A stretch of DNA of 64,000 nt from CAZRKC01 sp964600665 (lineage in GTDB: Bacteria; Bacillota; SLNR01): assembly GCA_964600665.1 (NCBI GenBank), contig CAZRKC010000003.1:62001-126000 (forward strand). The letters run 5' to 3'. Under the pieces are notes generated by a model. It was not told where the DNA came from, made no database searches, and saw nothing but the letters and a program-made list of their open reading frames with translations. The position numbers and the translations under genes are program-made. Of this stretch, positions 50,219 through 59,183 are shown in pieces. The stretch's first letter is position 1; the number at the start of each line of letters is the position of its first letter.

Positions 50219-51157
50219 TTGTCCTTTGCTGATATGATTTTAAAAGGTGACCGTCTATCCTTGGCACGCATGATCACCTTGGTTGAAAACGGATCTGAAC
50301 GTGCCCGGGATGACATCATCTGTCTACACCCGTATACCGGACATGCAAAAATCATCGGGGTCACCGGTCCTCCCGGAGCAGGAAAAAGCACATTGACCGG
50401 GAAAATGGTCAAACTGTTCCGCCAGGCTGGCAAGACAGTGGCAGTGGTTGCTGTCGATCCCACCAGCCCTTTCACAGGTGGTGCATTATTGGGAGACCGG
50501 CTTCGCATGACGGAACTCAGTACGGATCCGGGTGTCTTTATCCGCAGTATGAGCACCCGGGGGAGTTTGGGCGGGTTAGCTGCCACCACAGCGGATGTCT
50601 TGCGGATCATCGATGCAGCGGGTTATGACATCATCATTGTGGAAACAGTTGGTGTCGGTCAGGCAGAGGTTGATATCATGGAAATTGCCGATACTGTATT
50701 GGTGATCACAGTTCCCGGTCTGGGGGATGATATCCAGATCAACAAGGCGGGTATCATGGAGATCGGCGATGTTTTCGTGGTGAACAAAGCGGATCGGGAT
50801 GGTGCGGATCAAGTTGCCACTGCTCTGGAAATGATGCTGGACCTCAACCCCGAAGGAGGCGATTGGCGACCTCCCATCATCAAGGTCGTATCCACAGCAG
50901 GCAAAGGTGTGGATGAGGTGGTTTCAGCTGTCAACCGGCATTTTGCTTATGTCGAGGAATCCGGACTCTTGGTGACCAAGAAGAAAAAGCGGATGCGGCG
51001 GGAGATCATCCGATTGCTGGAACGGCATTTTTATCAGACCGTTGTGGCACCGGCTGATCAGGTGGGTTTACTGGATGCGTGTGCGCAGCAAGTGATGGAA
51101 AAAACCATGGACCCTTTCACTGCGGTCCAGCGGATCATCCATCTGCACAATAGATAA
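50219..51157 (+). CDS. meaB: MeaB-type GTPase, mutase chaperone
   Basis: 312-residue G3E GTPase (formerly ArgK). It protects the mutase and gates cofactor loading. P-loop GVTGPPGAGKSTLTGK, switch segment VDPTSPFTGGALLGDR, DxxG-like ETVGVGQAEVDI and guanine-specifying NKAD are present. TTG start after GATGGTGAGG. Its position between the mutase and epimerase genes supports this role over amino-acid transport. Confidence 0.94.
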   Translation: MSFADMILKGDRLSLARMITLVENGSERARDDIICLHPYTGHAKIIGVTGPPGAGKSTLTGKMVKLFRQAGKTVAVVAVDPTSPFTGGALLGDRLRMTELSTDPGVFIRSMSTRGSLGGLAATTADVLRIIDAAGYDIIIVETVGVGQAEVDIMEIADTVLVITVPGLGDDIQINKAGIMEIGDVFVVNKADRDGADQVATALEMMLDLNPEGGDWRPPIIKVVSTAGKGVDEVVSAVNRHFAYVEESGLLVTKKKKRMRREIIRLLERHFYQTVVAPADQVGLLDACAQQVMEKTMDPFTAVQRIIHLHNR

Positions 51158-51179
51158 TTTTAGATGAGGAGGCGAGGAT

Positions 51180-51590
51180 ATGTTTGGGAAAATCAGTCAT
51201 CTGGGCATTGCCGTCAAAAGCATTGAAGAATCTGTAAAATTGTACACGGATGTGTTCGGGTTGGAATTGGTGGGGATCGAGGAAGTGCCGGAACAAAAAG
51301 TGCGGGTCGCATTTTTGCCGGTGGGGGAAAGCCGGATCGAACTGCTTGAAGCGACTGAACCGGACAGCCCTGTGGCAAAATTTATTGAAGCAAAAGGGGA
51401 GGGTATCCAGCACATCGCATTTCAGGTGGAGGATGTTGAAAAATCCATCGCAGCAGCCAAAGAACTGGGCTTGCGGGTCATTGACGAAAAACCTCGAAAA
51501 GGGGCTGGTGGAGCCAGTATCGCCTTCCTCCATCCCAAAAGCACCTATGGTGTCCTGATTGAACTGTGCCAGCATAACGACGACCATTGA
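51180..51590 (+). CDS. mce: Methylmalonyl-CoA epimerase
   Basis: 136-residue vicinal-oxygen-chelate enzyme that interconverts (R)- and (S)-methylmalonyl-CoA. Metal ligands are recognisable as His in KISHLGIAVKS, His in IQHIAFQVEDVEKS and Glu near the end (GVLIELCQ). GAGGAGGCGAGG precedes the ATG. It lies between mutase and decarboxylase, which use opposite epimers. Confidence 0.95.
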   Translation: MFGKISHLGIAVKSIEESVKLYTDVFGLELVGIEEVPEQKVRVAFLPVGESRIELLEATEPDSPVAKFIEAKGEGIQHIAFQVEDVEKSIAAAKELGLRVIDEKPRKGAGGASIAFLHPKSTYGVLIELCQHNDDH

Positions 51591-51621
51591 CTGCCCATAA
51601 ACACTGCAGGGAGGTATAAAG

Positions 51622-53175
51622 ATGTCAGCAGATCTAGAAAGTAAAGTTGCAGAGATGAATACGGAAAAAGATCGAATCAAAGCCGGTGGGGGAGAGAAAA
51701 GAATCCAAAAGCAGCATGAGTCGGGTAAGATGACTGCCCGGGAGCGGATAGACGCGTTTGTGGATGAAGGCAGTTTTGTAGAAGTGGATATGTTTGTCAA
51801 GCATCGCAGCAACAATTTCGGTATGGATAAAGTGGATGCTCCGGGTGAAGGTGTTGTGGTGGGGTATGGCACCGTCGACGGGCGTCAAGTGTGCCTGTCT
51901 GCTCAGGATTTCACGGTAATCGGAGGGTCCCTGGGTGAAATGCATGCAGCGAAAATCTGCAAAGTCATGGATCTGGCCAGCAAGATCGGTGCACCATTCA
52001 TCTGCCTCAACGATTCCGGCGGAGCCCGGATTCAAGAAGGGGTTGATGCCCTGAAAGGATATGGTGAAATTTTCTATCGCAATACCATATTCTCAGGCGT
52101 GATCCCTCAGATTTCGGTCATACTGGGACCTTGTGCCGGAGGTGCGGTCTACTCACCTGCCTTGACAGACTTTGTTTTTATGGCGCAAGGTGCGAATATG
52201 TTTATCACAGGGCCGGAAGTGATCAAGACCGTTACGGGTGAAAATGTGTCCTTTGAAGAACTGGGCGGCGCGATCACTCACAATCAGATCAGCGGTGTCG
52301 CTCATTTTGTGGCGCAGAATGAATTGGAATGCTTGGCCAGCGTCAAGAAATTGTTGAGCTATTTGCCCAGCAACAATCTGGACGAGGCTCCGGTTTTTGC
52401 CACTGAGGATGATCCGAATCGGATGGATGAGGGTCTTAAAGATCTGATCCCGTTGAATCCGAACAAGCCGTATGATGTTCGGGACATCTTGATCAGTGTT
52501 TTTGATGATCGGGAGTTCTTTGAAGTGCAACCGCTATATGCACAGAATATTGTGATCGGGTTTGGCCGTCTCAATGGCCGTTCAGTGGGCGCAATCGCCA
52601 ATCAACCGAAGGTCATGGCTGGATGCCTGGACATTAATGCTTCCGACAAAGCCGCCCGGTTTATCCGATTTTGCGATGCGTTTAATATTCCCTTGCTGAC
52701 CTTGTCCGATGTACCCGGCTATCTACCTGGAGTCGGACAGGAACATGGCGGTGTGATTCGCCATGGTGCAAAACTCCTCTACGCATATTCCGAGGCCACT
52801 GTACCCAAGATGACGGTCATCGTGCGCAAGGCCTATGGGGGTGCCTACATTGCCATGTGCAGCCGTCACCTGGGTGCTGACATGGTCTTTGCCTTGCCGA
52901 CAGCAGAAATTGCGGTCATGGGCCCATCTGGTGCAGCCAACATCATCTTCCGTAAAGAGATTGCAGATGCACCCAATCCGGATGAAGTCCGGCAGCAAAA
53001 GATCGAGGAATTCCGTGATCGGTTTGCAAATCCATATGTTGCAGCCGCCCGGGGATTTGTGGATGATGTCATCGATCCGGCTGAAATGCGGCCGCGCTTG
53101 ATCAGCACCTTAGAAATGCTGGTGAATAAACGAGAATCCCGTCCTGGCAAGAAACACGGTAATGTGCCTGTATAA
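51622..53175 (+). CDS. mmdA: Methylmalonyl-CoA decarboxylase alpha subunit (carboxyltransferase)
   Basis: 517-residue acyl-CoA carboxyltransferase. It moves the carboxyl group from methylmalonyl-CoA to biotin. The oxyanion/CoA-binding segments are LNDSGGARIQEGVDAL, GPCAGGAVYSPALTDF and the second crotonase half VPGYLPGVGQEHGGVIRHGA (20 residues). GGGAGGT precedes the ATG. Following genes supply small subunit, biotin carrier and Na+ pump, so this is the decarboxylase rather than a propionyl-CoA carboxylase (no biotin carboxylase nearby). Confidence 0.93.
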   Translation: MSADLESKVAEMNTEKDRIKAGGGEKRIQKQHESGKMTARERIDAFVDEGSFVEVDMFVKHRSNNFGMDKVDAPGEGVVVGYGTVDGRQVCLSAQDFTVIGGSLGEMHAAKICKVMDLASKIGAPFICLNDSGGARIQEGVDALKGYGEIFYRNTIFSGVIPQISVILGPCAGGAVYSPALTDFVFMAQGANMFITGPEVIKTVTGENVSFEELGGAITHNQISGVAHFVAQNELECLASVKKLLSYLPSNNLDEAPVFATEDDPNRMDEGLKDLIPLNPNKPYDVRDILISVFDDREFFEVQPLYAQNIVIGFGRLNGRSVGAIANQPKVMAGCLDINASDKAARFIRFCDAFNIPLLTLSDVPGYLPGVGQEHGGVIRHGAKLLYAYSEATVPKMTVIVRKAYGGAYIAMCSRHLGADMVFALPTAEIAVMGPSGAANIIFRKEIADAPNPDEVRQQKIEEFRDRFANPYVAAARGFVDDVIDPAEMRPRLISTLEMLVNKRESRPGKKHGNVPV

Positions 53176-53194
53176 CAATGTGAGGTGAAATGAT

Positions 53195-53563
53195 TTGTTG
53201 ACTTTTGGTGATGAACTGATATTGGGATTGCAAACAACGGTGGTTGGTATGGGTGTGGTATTTTTGACGCTGTTCGCTTTGTCATTGATACTGGAAGGTT
53301 TCCGGAAAATGTTCTACGAAAAACGGTCTGAACAAGCAGTTGCAGACTTAGAAACAGTTTCGGAGACTCCAGGACCTGGTGCAACCATTCCGCAAGCTGG
53401 AGAACTGGTAGCGGTGATATCTGCGGCCATTGCCGCGAGTCTGGGAACGACTGTCAGCCAGTTCCGAGTAGTGGGGATTCGCGAAGGACTGGGGAAAAGC
53501 AGTGGCTGGAAAACCGCTGGGCGGACGGAACTGATCGAAAAACGCCAGGAGTATTACGAATAA
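53195..53563 (+). CDS. mmdD: Decarboxylase small membrane subunit (OadG/MmdD-like)
   Basis: 122 residues: one membrane helix near the N terminus (TVVGMGVVFLTLFALSLILE, 20 residues), then a charged linker and a short C-terminal domain (VAVISAAIAASLGTTVSQFRV). The family holds together the carboxyltransferase and membrane pump. TTG start after GTGAGGTG. Some Veillonella-type operons have an extra small mmdE; none is seen here. Confidence 0.88.
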   Translation: MLTFGDELILGLQTTVVGMGVVFLTLFALSLILEGFRKMFYEKRSEQAVADLETVSETPGPGATIPQAGELVAVISAAIAASLGTTVSQFRVVGIREGLGKSSGWKTAGRTELIEKRQEYYE

Positions 53564-53603
53564 AATGATAGTTGATATCTATCTTGAAAGGAGCTTTTAG
53601 CGA

Positions 53604-54008
53604 ATGAAAAAATTTAATGTCACGGTGAACGGCACCATTTATGAAGTGTTCGTGGAAGAAGTCAAAGATGGGGGTGTCGCACCCGTAAAAGTGGAGGCTT
53701 CCAAACCAGCACCGGCTCTAGCACCTGCACCCGCACCTCAAAAAGCAGCACCCGCACCCGCAGCGCCCAAGCCGACTGCTCCCCCAGCAGGGGGTTCCGG
53801 CTCTGTCACTGCGCCGATGCCGGGGACGATCCTCAGTGTAAAAGTACAGTCTGGCGATTCGGTGACAGCCGGGCAGGTGTTGCTGATTTTGGAAGCGATG
53901 AAAATGGAGAACGAAATCACAGCGCCCAAAGCAGGTATCGTCAAATCCTTGCATATCAGTGTAGGTGCGTCGGTGGGCGCCGGCGATGTGATGGTCGTCA
54001 TTGAATAG
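53604..54008 (+). CDS. mmdC: Biotin carboxyl carrier subunit
   Basis: 134 residues. A short N-terminal domain is followed by an Ala/Pro-rich flexible linker (PAPALAPAPAPQKAAPAPAA, 20 residues) and a biotinyl domain with the biotin lysine in LILEAMKMENEITAP. It shuttles carboxybiotin between MmdA and the membrane subunit. GAAAGGAGC precedes the ATG. Confidence 0.95.
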   Translation: MKKFNVTVNGTIYEVFVEEVKDGGVAPVKVEASKPAPALAPAPAPQKAAPAPAAPKPTAPPAGGSGSVTAPMPGTILSVKVQSGDSVTAGQVLLILEAMKMENEITAPKAGIVKSLHISVGASVGAGDVMVVIE

Positions 54009-54062
54009 ATGATCCACTTTCTTCGTTTGGCGATGATGATGAAAGCAAAGGAGGAATAGTGG

Positions 54063-55193
54063 ATGATTGACGGGTTTATTTCCTTTTTCGAATCATCAGG
54101 TTTTTTTAACATGACGGGTGGTCAGGCTGGCATGCTCGTCGTCTCCCTGGTGTTGCTATATCTGGCAATCGTGAAGAAATATGAACCATTGCTGCTGGTT
54201 CCCATCGGCATGGGTGTCATGTTATCGAATCTGCCAGTGGCCGGACTGATGGATGAGCCTAATGGTCAGGCCATTGGTGGTCTTTTGTACTATCTTTATC
54301 AAGGGATCAAGCTGGGCATCTATCCCCCCTTGATTTTTGTGGGTGTTGGCGCGATGACTGACTTTGGTCCGTTGATTGCCAATCCGAAAACGCTTCTGCT
54401 GGGGGCAGCTGCCCAATTTGGCATCTTCTTTACCTTCACTTGTGCACTCATGGCTGGATTTACGACGGATCAGGCAGCATCCATCGGTATCATCGGTGGA
54501 GCAGATGGGCCGACGGCGATTTTTGTCGCATCCAAGCTAGCACCGGATCTCATCGGCCCCATCGCAATTGCGGCATACTCCTATATGGCCTTGGTGCCGA
54601 TTATCCAGCCGCCCATCATGAAACTGTTGACCACGAAGAAAGAGCGAATGGTCGTGATGGAGCAATTGCGACCAGTGTCAAAAGTGGAACGCATTCTGTT
54701 TCCCATTGTGGTTACACTCCTGGGTGGATTGTTGGTTCCCTCTGCGGCAGCTTTATTGGGATCACTGATGCTGGGTAATCTTTTCCGGGAAAGCGGTGTT
54801 GTAGAGCGACTGTCGAAAACCTCCCAAAACGAGTTGATCAATATCATCACCATTTTTGTCGGATTGACCGTTGGCGCTACCGCCAAGGCAGATGTGTTCC
54901 TGACGCGCCAGACCCTCTTCATTATCGGTCTGGGACTAGTTGCTTTTGCCGGTGGCACCGCAGCAGGCGTCCTCCTGGGGAAGGTCATGTACAAAGTAAC
55001 CGGGGGAAAAGTCAATCCCCTGATCGGCTCTGCCGGCGTCTCTGCCGTCCCCATGGCTGCCCGGGTTTCACAAACGGTTGGCCGCCAGGAAAATCCAAAC
55101 AATTTTCTGCTGATGCATGCCATGGGTCCCAATGTGGCGGGTGTGATTGGTTCTGCCATCGCAGCTGGGGTGTTGATGGCCCTTTTTGGATAA
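54063..55193 (+). CDS. mmdB: Sodium-translocating decarboxylase beta subunit
   Basis: 376-residue membrane pump. It decarboxylates carboxybiotin and exports Na+. About nine to eleven hydrophobic helices, and the conserved SIGIIGGADGPTAIFVASKL (20 residues) with the Asp region involved in Na+ and CO2 handling, then GNLFRESGVVERLSKTSQNE (20 residues). GGAGGAATAG precedes the ATG. Terminator follows. Confidence 0.95.
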   Translation: MIDGFISFFESSGFFNMTGGQAGMLVVSLVLLYLAIVKKYEPLLLVPIGMGVMLSNLPVAGLMDEPNGQAIGGLLYYLYQGIKLGIYPPLIFVGVGAMTDFGPLIANPKTLLLGAAAQFGIFFTFTCALMAGFTTDQAASIGIIGGADGPTAIFVASKLAPDLIGPIAIAAYSYMALVPIIQPPIMKLLTTKKERMVVMEQLRPVSKVERILFPIVVTLLGGLLVPSAAALLGSLMLGNLFRESGVVERLSKTSQNELINIITIFVGLTVGATAKADVFLTRQTLFIIGLGLVAFAGGTAAGVLLGKVMYKVTGGKVNPLIGSAGVSAVPMAARVSQTVGRQENPNNFLLMHAMGPNVAGVIGSAIAAGVLMALFG

Positions 55194-55203
55194 AGTATCT
55201 GCA

Positions 55204-55237
55204 AAGCCCTTCAATTTTGAAGGGCTTCTTTTATTTG
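55204..55237 (+). terminator. Intrinsic terminator after mmdB
   Basis: AAGCCCTTCA-ATTT-TGAAGGGCTT perfect stem followed by CTTTTATTT. Ends the propionate/Na+ operon. Confidence 0.88.
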
Positions 55238-55306
55238 GGCAGGGTTTCGGAAACAGAGTGCGAATAGATAAGTGGGAAAATTTTGATACAGAAAGGGCGC
55301 GAATAA

Positions 55307-56419
55307 ATGGAACGACCACGTTTGCGAGATTTGGGAGTCACCATCGGGTTACTACCCACCGGACTGCACAATGCCATCACCGATGTCAAAGGCGTGCAAG
55401 TCGGTCATGTGACCCTGGTTCAAGGAGAAGGTCAATTGATCCCGGGTTCCGGTCCGGTTCGGACGGGGGTCACTGCCGTCATTCCCCACCCCAACAATGT
55501 GTTCCGGCATAAGGTGCCCGCGGCCATTCATGTGGTCAACGGGTTTGGTAAATCCATGGGTTTGGCGCAAGTGGCTGAGCTGGGCACCATCGAAACACCG
55601 ATCATTTTAACAAATACATTGAATATCGGGATTGCCGCTGATGCCCTCATTGAATACATGCTGGATGGAAATCCGGATATCGGTGTGACGGCTGGTACGG
55701 TCAATCCCATCGTTGGAGAATGCAATGACGGCTTCCTCAACGATATCCGCGGCAGACATGTTAAAAAGGAACATGTTCTGGCTGCATTGCACAATGCATC
55801 AAGCGGACCGGTGGATGAAGGCGCTGTTGGCGCCGGGACCGGCATGTCCACTTTTGATTACAAAGGCGGGATCGGCACATCGTCCCGGGTGTTGCCTTCA
55901 ACATTAGGAGGGTATACCCTGGGCGTTCTGGTCTTGTCCAATTTTGGGTCCAAACACCAACTTCTCATTGATGGAGCGCCGGTAGGCCGGGAAATGGATG
56001 CGGCGACCCGGGGTGTCCGGAAGGAAGATGGATCGATTATGGTCGTGGTGGCCACAGATGCACCCTTCAATACCCGCCAGCTGACGCGGATCGCCAAACG
56101 GGCGGCAATTGGGATTGCAAGGACCGGTTCCATTGCGGGGCATGGCAGTGGTGATTTTATCATTGCATTTTCCACCGCGAATCTGGAGGATGTTGAGCCG
56201 GCTTCCATGGAGCGCACCGGTCAGATTGTTGCAGAAGATGGGGATTTCCTCGGTGACTACTTTCAGGCAGCGGTAGAAGCCACTGAGGAAGCGATTATCA
56301 ACAGTATCCTCAAAGCAAACACAGTCGTTGGTCGAGACGGCAATATCCGGGAAGGGATCTCCATTCCGGAGGTTCGCCGTATTTTACACAAGTATCATCG
56401 CATATCGGTTGAAAAATAG
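55307..56419 (+). CDS. P1 family (DmpA/BapA-type) aminopeptidase
   Basis: 370-residue member of the self-processing DmpA family, which act as L-aminopeptidase/D-esterase/D-amidase or beta-aminopeptidases. Typical parts are RLRDLGVTIGLLPTGLHNAI (20 residues), GPVRTGVTAVIPH and the segment FDYKGGIGTSSRV (residues 183-195) around the predicted internal cleavage and nucleophile. No signal peptide. GAAAGGGCGCG precedes the ATG. It is first of three genes for amide or D-peptide breakdown. Precise specificity cannot be read. Confidence 0.9.
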   Translation: MERPRLRDLGVTIGLLPTGLHNAITDVKGVQVGHVTLVQGEGQLIPGSGPVRTGVTAVIPHPNNVFRHKVPAAIHVVNGFGKSMGLAQVAELGTIETPIILTNTLNIGIAADALIEYMLDGNPDIGVTAGTVNPIVGECNDGFLNDIRGRHVKKEHVLAALHNASSGPVDEGAVGAGTGMSTFDYKGGIGTSSRVLPSTLGGYTLGVLVLSNFGSKHQLLIDGAPVGREMDAATRGVRKEDGSIMVVVATDAPFNTRQLTRIAKRAAIGIARTGSIAGHGSGDFIIAFSTANLEDVEPASMERTGQIVAEDGDFLGDYFQAAVEATEEAIINSILKANTVVGRDGNIREGISIPEVRRILHKYHRISVEK

Positions 56420-56432
56420 AGGAGGGATAACA

Positions 56433-57455
56433 TTGGCGTCAGATGTTTTGGTTCAGGTTACCCGTGGTGACATGGTCGAATGCGTTCATCGAGGCAATAT
56501 CGCAGTGGTTGATTCAACCGGGAAGTTGTTGTATGCAAAAGGAGAACCGGGTATGTACTCGTACTTACGTTCTTCTGCAAAACCTGTTCAGGCAGTCCCT
56601 GTTGTTGAGAGCGGAGCTGCAGACCGGTTCGGGTTTAGCAAGAAGGAGATTGCCCTGTTCTGCGCATCCCATAGCGGAGAAGAGCAGCACACCGAAGTGG
56701 TCATGGATGTGATCAATCGCATCGGCCTTCAGGAAGATGCTTTACAATGTGGTACCCACATGCCCTTTTATCCGCCAACGGCTAAAAAGATGATTATGGC
56801 AGATGAAAAGTCAACACCCAAACATTGCAATTGTTCTGGTAAACACTCAGGTATGTTGACGTATGCTGTTCACATGGGGTATCCGGTGGAGGGATATTAT
56901 CAGAAAGACCATCCCGTCCAAAAAGCAGCGTTAAAGGAAATTGCATATTTCGCTGATATGAAGGAAGCTGATGTAGCCTGCGGGATCGACGGCTGTGGTG
57001 TCGTGGTATTTGGGATACCCGTATATAACATGGCCCTTTCATATGCCCGCCTGGCTGATCCTGACACCTTGCCATCGGCAAAAGCAGAAGCGGTCCGCCG
57101 CATTACTGCTGCCATGATCGCTCACCCGGAAATGGTGGGAGGGACTGGTCGGCTTTGCACAGACTTGATGACCCAAGCGCATGGCAAACTTTTCGCTAAA
57201 TCCGGTGCTGAAGGTGTGTACACTGTCGGGATCCCGTCCTTGAAGATGGGCATCGCACTGAAGATCGACGACGGTAGCAGTCGGGGCATTGGTTGTGTGA
57301 TCATTGAAGTGCTGCGTCAGCTGGATATTCTCAATCGCGATGAAATCGAAAGTCTTAAACATCATTACTGGATCACCCAGAAGAATCATCGGGGCGATGT
57401 TGTGGGTGAAATTAAACCGGCATTTGAATTATCGACAATGGGGGGTTTGAAATAA
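56433..57455 (+). CDS. Asparaginase II family protein
   Basis: 340-residue protein of the Rhizobium-type (AnsA/asparaginase II) family, unrelated to E. coli AnsB. Contains VTRGDMVECVHRGNIAVVD, YLRSSAKPVQAVPVVESGAA (20 residues), ASHSGEEQHT and KHCNCSGKHSGMLTY. TTG start just after GAGGAGGGAT. Its stop overlaps the dppA start by one base. The family hydrolyses L-asparagine; other amides are possible, and the flanking peptidases suggest a joint catabolic role. Confidence 0.88.
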   Translation: MASDVLVQVTRGDMVECVHRGNIAVVDSTGKLLYAKGEPGMYSYLRSSAKPVQAVPVVESGAADRFGFSKKEIALFCASHSGEEQHTEVVMDVINRIGLQEDALQCGTHMPFYPPTAKKMIMADEKSTPKHCNCSGKHSGMLTYAVHMGYPVEGYYQKDHPVQKAALKEIAYFADMKEADVACGIDGCGVVVFGIPVYNMALSYARLADPDTLPSAKAEAVRRITAAMIAHPEMVGGTGRLCTDLMTQAHGKLFAKSGAEGVYTVGIPSLKMGIALKIDDGSSRGIGCVIIEVLRQLDILNRDEIESLKHHYWITQKNHRGDVVGEIKPAFELSTMGGLK

Positions 57456-58273
57456 TGAAAATATATATTTCTGCGGATATGGAAGGAATCACCGGTGTAT
57501 GCCATGGTGAACATACCATGCGCTCCGGACGCGAGCATGAACGAGCCCGAGAACTGATGACCGGTGAAGTCAATGCTGCTGTTCAGGGAGCCATGGATGC
57601 GGGTGCCACAGAAGTGATCGTCAATGACTCTCACGGGACGATGCGCAATATCATTCCGGAGTTACTCCATAAGGATGCCTATTTGATCACAGGTTCTCCG
57701 AAACATTTGAGCATGATGCAGGGTGTTGATGCAGAATGTGAAGGCGTGATCTTTGTGGGCTACCATGCCCGTATGGGAGTTCCCGGGGTTTTGAGTCATA
57801 CATATGACAGCTCCACGGTTTTCAATGTTCGACTCAATGGACAGCTGGTCGGAGAAGCAGCACTCAATGCCATGGTCGCGAGCCATTACGGTGTGCCCAT
57901 CATCATGCTGACCGGTGATAAAGCAGCGGTCGAAGACTCCCGGGAGGTTCTGGGGGACTTTGTCGGAGTCGCGGTGAAAGAAGCGGCCACTCGGTATTCA
58001 GTGAAGGGGGTTCACCCGGATAAAGCCTGTGAAATGATCCGGGAAGGGGCAAAAGAAGCTGTGATGCGCCGAAAAGAATTCAAGCCATTCGGGGTCGAAA
58101 AGCCCATCACCATTGAGATGGAATTCTTGCAGAGTGGAATGGCAGACATGGCTGAAGTCATTCCCGGTGCGGTCCGGGTTGACGGTCGTAAAGTCGCTTT
58201 CACCAGCGACTCTCCCATTCAGATCTACAAAGCTTTTCGTGCCATGGTCACTTTAGCCGGTTCCGTCCTCTGA
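57455..58273 (+). CDS. dppA: D-aminopeptidase, M55 family (DppA-like)
   Basis: 272-residue zinc D-aminopeptidase. Compared with B. subtilis DppA the ligand set is conserved at nearly the same positions: Asp8 and Glu10 (SADMEGITG), His60 (NDSHGTM), His104 (VGYHARMG), catalytic His115 (VLSHTYDS) and Glu134 (LVGEAAL). DppA releases D-Ala from D-Ala-D-Ala-type peptides. The ATG overlaps the previous TAA, so translation is coupled. Confidence 0.93.
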   Translation: MKIYISADMEGITGVCHGEHTMRSGREHERARELMTGEVNAAVQGAMDAGATEVIVNDSHGTMRNIIPELLHKDAYLITGSPKHLSMMQGVDAECEGVIFVGYHARMGVPGVLSHTYDSSTVFNVRLNGQLVGEAALNAMVASHYGVPIIMLTGDKAAVEDSREVLGDFVGVAVKEAATRYSVKGVHPDKACEMIREGAKEAVMRRKEFKPFGVEKPITIEMEFLQSGMADMAEVIPGAVRVDGRKVAFTSDSPIQIYKAFRAMVTLAGSVL

Positions 58274-58281
58274 TTTTCAGA

Positions 58282-58307
58282 CCGCCCGGTGCATCTGCAC
58301 CGGGCGG
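58282..58307. other. Strong hairpin after dppA
   Basis: Twelve-base perfect arms CCGCCCGGTGCA/TGCACCGGGCGG with a two-base loop, nine bases past the dppA stop. No T-run follows, so intrinsic termination is uncertain; it may be a 3' stabiliser or Rho-independent variant. Confidence 0.6.
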
Positions 58308-58345
58308 CTCATCATAAAAAAGTAGCATGGGCTGGAGGGTTGTAA

Positions 58346-58351
58346 TATAAT
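58346..58351 (+). promoter_or_regulatory. -10 box for the BON/DUF362 pair
   Basis: Perfect TATAAT 38 bases before the BON-gene ATG. No convincing -35 is visible, so the promoter call is partial. Confidence 0.4.
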
Positions 58352-58388
58352 AGGCATAAAGACCTGACAGCAAAAGGGAGTGGAGACT

Positions 58389-59183
58389 ATGACAGAAGAC
58401 AGCCTGTTGATGACAACCGTTCTGGTCGCCCTGCAGAGGGATAAGCATTTTGATGATGTCCAAATCAAGGTGACGGCCAAAGAGAGTGTGATTATTCTGG
58501 AGGGCAGGATCTATGATGTAAAACAGCACCGGTTGGCTGAAAACATTGCCAAGAACACAAAAGATGTCACGGCTGTGGATAATCGTCTCACTTTGCGGGA
58601 ACCAGTATTTGAAACACTGACGGAGTTGGAAATGATCAGCAGCAAAAATATTCCGGTGATCTCAGACATGCGGCACATGCTGGATCTTCATCCTTCGATC
58701 AATGCCCGGGCGATTAAGATTGTCTCGGCCAAACGGTTCGGCGTATTTTATCTTAGAGGGTATGTCCGCACCGTCCAGGAACGGGAAGCAGTTGAGAAAA
58801 TGTTTGCCCGGGTGACGGGGATTCGCTATTTGATCAATGAAATTGTGGTTGATGAGGATTATCTTGAAATGTTCAGTGCCCGCATGGACTCAAAACTGCT
58901 TAAGGAGATCAAAGAGCCCGAGATCGGTAGCCTGACGGAGAAATATTTCATCAATAGTTCGAACCGCCGTCTGATGACCGATATCAATTCTGCGCTGTTG
59001 ATGCATCCCCGGTTGGATGCCACCAATATCAAAGTGACACCGGAAAATACCCAGGTAGGGATTTTCCACTTGTCCGGGACGGTTCCGTCTGAAGATCATA
59101 AGAAAGTGGCCGGAGAAGTCGCACGTAAAGTTCGCGGCGTCAAATATGTGGATAACGATCTTCAAGTTCGCCCGAAAGAATGA
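58389..59183 (+). CDS. Triple BON-domain protein
   Basis: 264 residues made of three BON-like modules (about 5-72, 78-152 and 185-262). Each has an alpha-beta pattern ending in a glycine turn such as SVIILEGRIYDVKQHRLAE (first), FGVFYLRGYVRTVQEREAVE (second, 20 residues) and GIFHLSGTVPSEDHKKVAGE (third, 20 residues). BON domains usually lie outside the membrane and bind lipid or polymer, but no signal peptide or membrane helix is seen here, so this protein appears cytoplasmic. It overlaps the DUF362 gene by four bases. Function unknown. Confidence 0.82.
   Translation: MTEDSLLMTTVLVALQRDKHFDDVQIKVTAKESVIILEGRIYDVKQHRLAENIAKNTKDVTAVDNRLTLREPVFETLTELEMISSKNIPVISDMRHMLDLHPSINARAIKIVSAKRFGVFYLRGYVRTVQEREAVEKMFARVTGIRYLINEIVVDEDYLEMFSARMDSKLLKEIKEPEIGSLTEKYFINSSNRRLMTDINSALLMHPRLDATNIKVTPENTQVGIFHLSGTVPSEDHKKVAGEVARKVRGVKYVDNDLQVRPKE

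Noticed and set aside
51622..54008. Propionyl-CoA carboxylase
   Set aside because: No biotin carboxylase gene is present, and an OadG-like subunit and Na+-pump beta subunit are adjacent.
58282..58307. Hairpin after dppA as a classic intrinsic terminator
   Set aside because: The stem is strong, but the bases that follow on the plus strand are CTCATCATAAAAAA, with no T-run.
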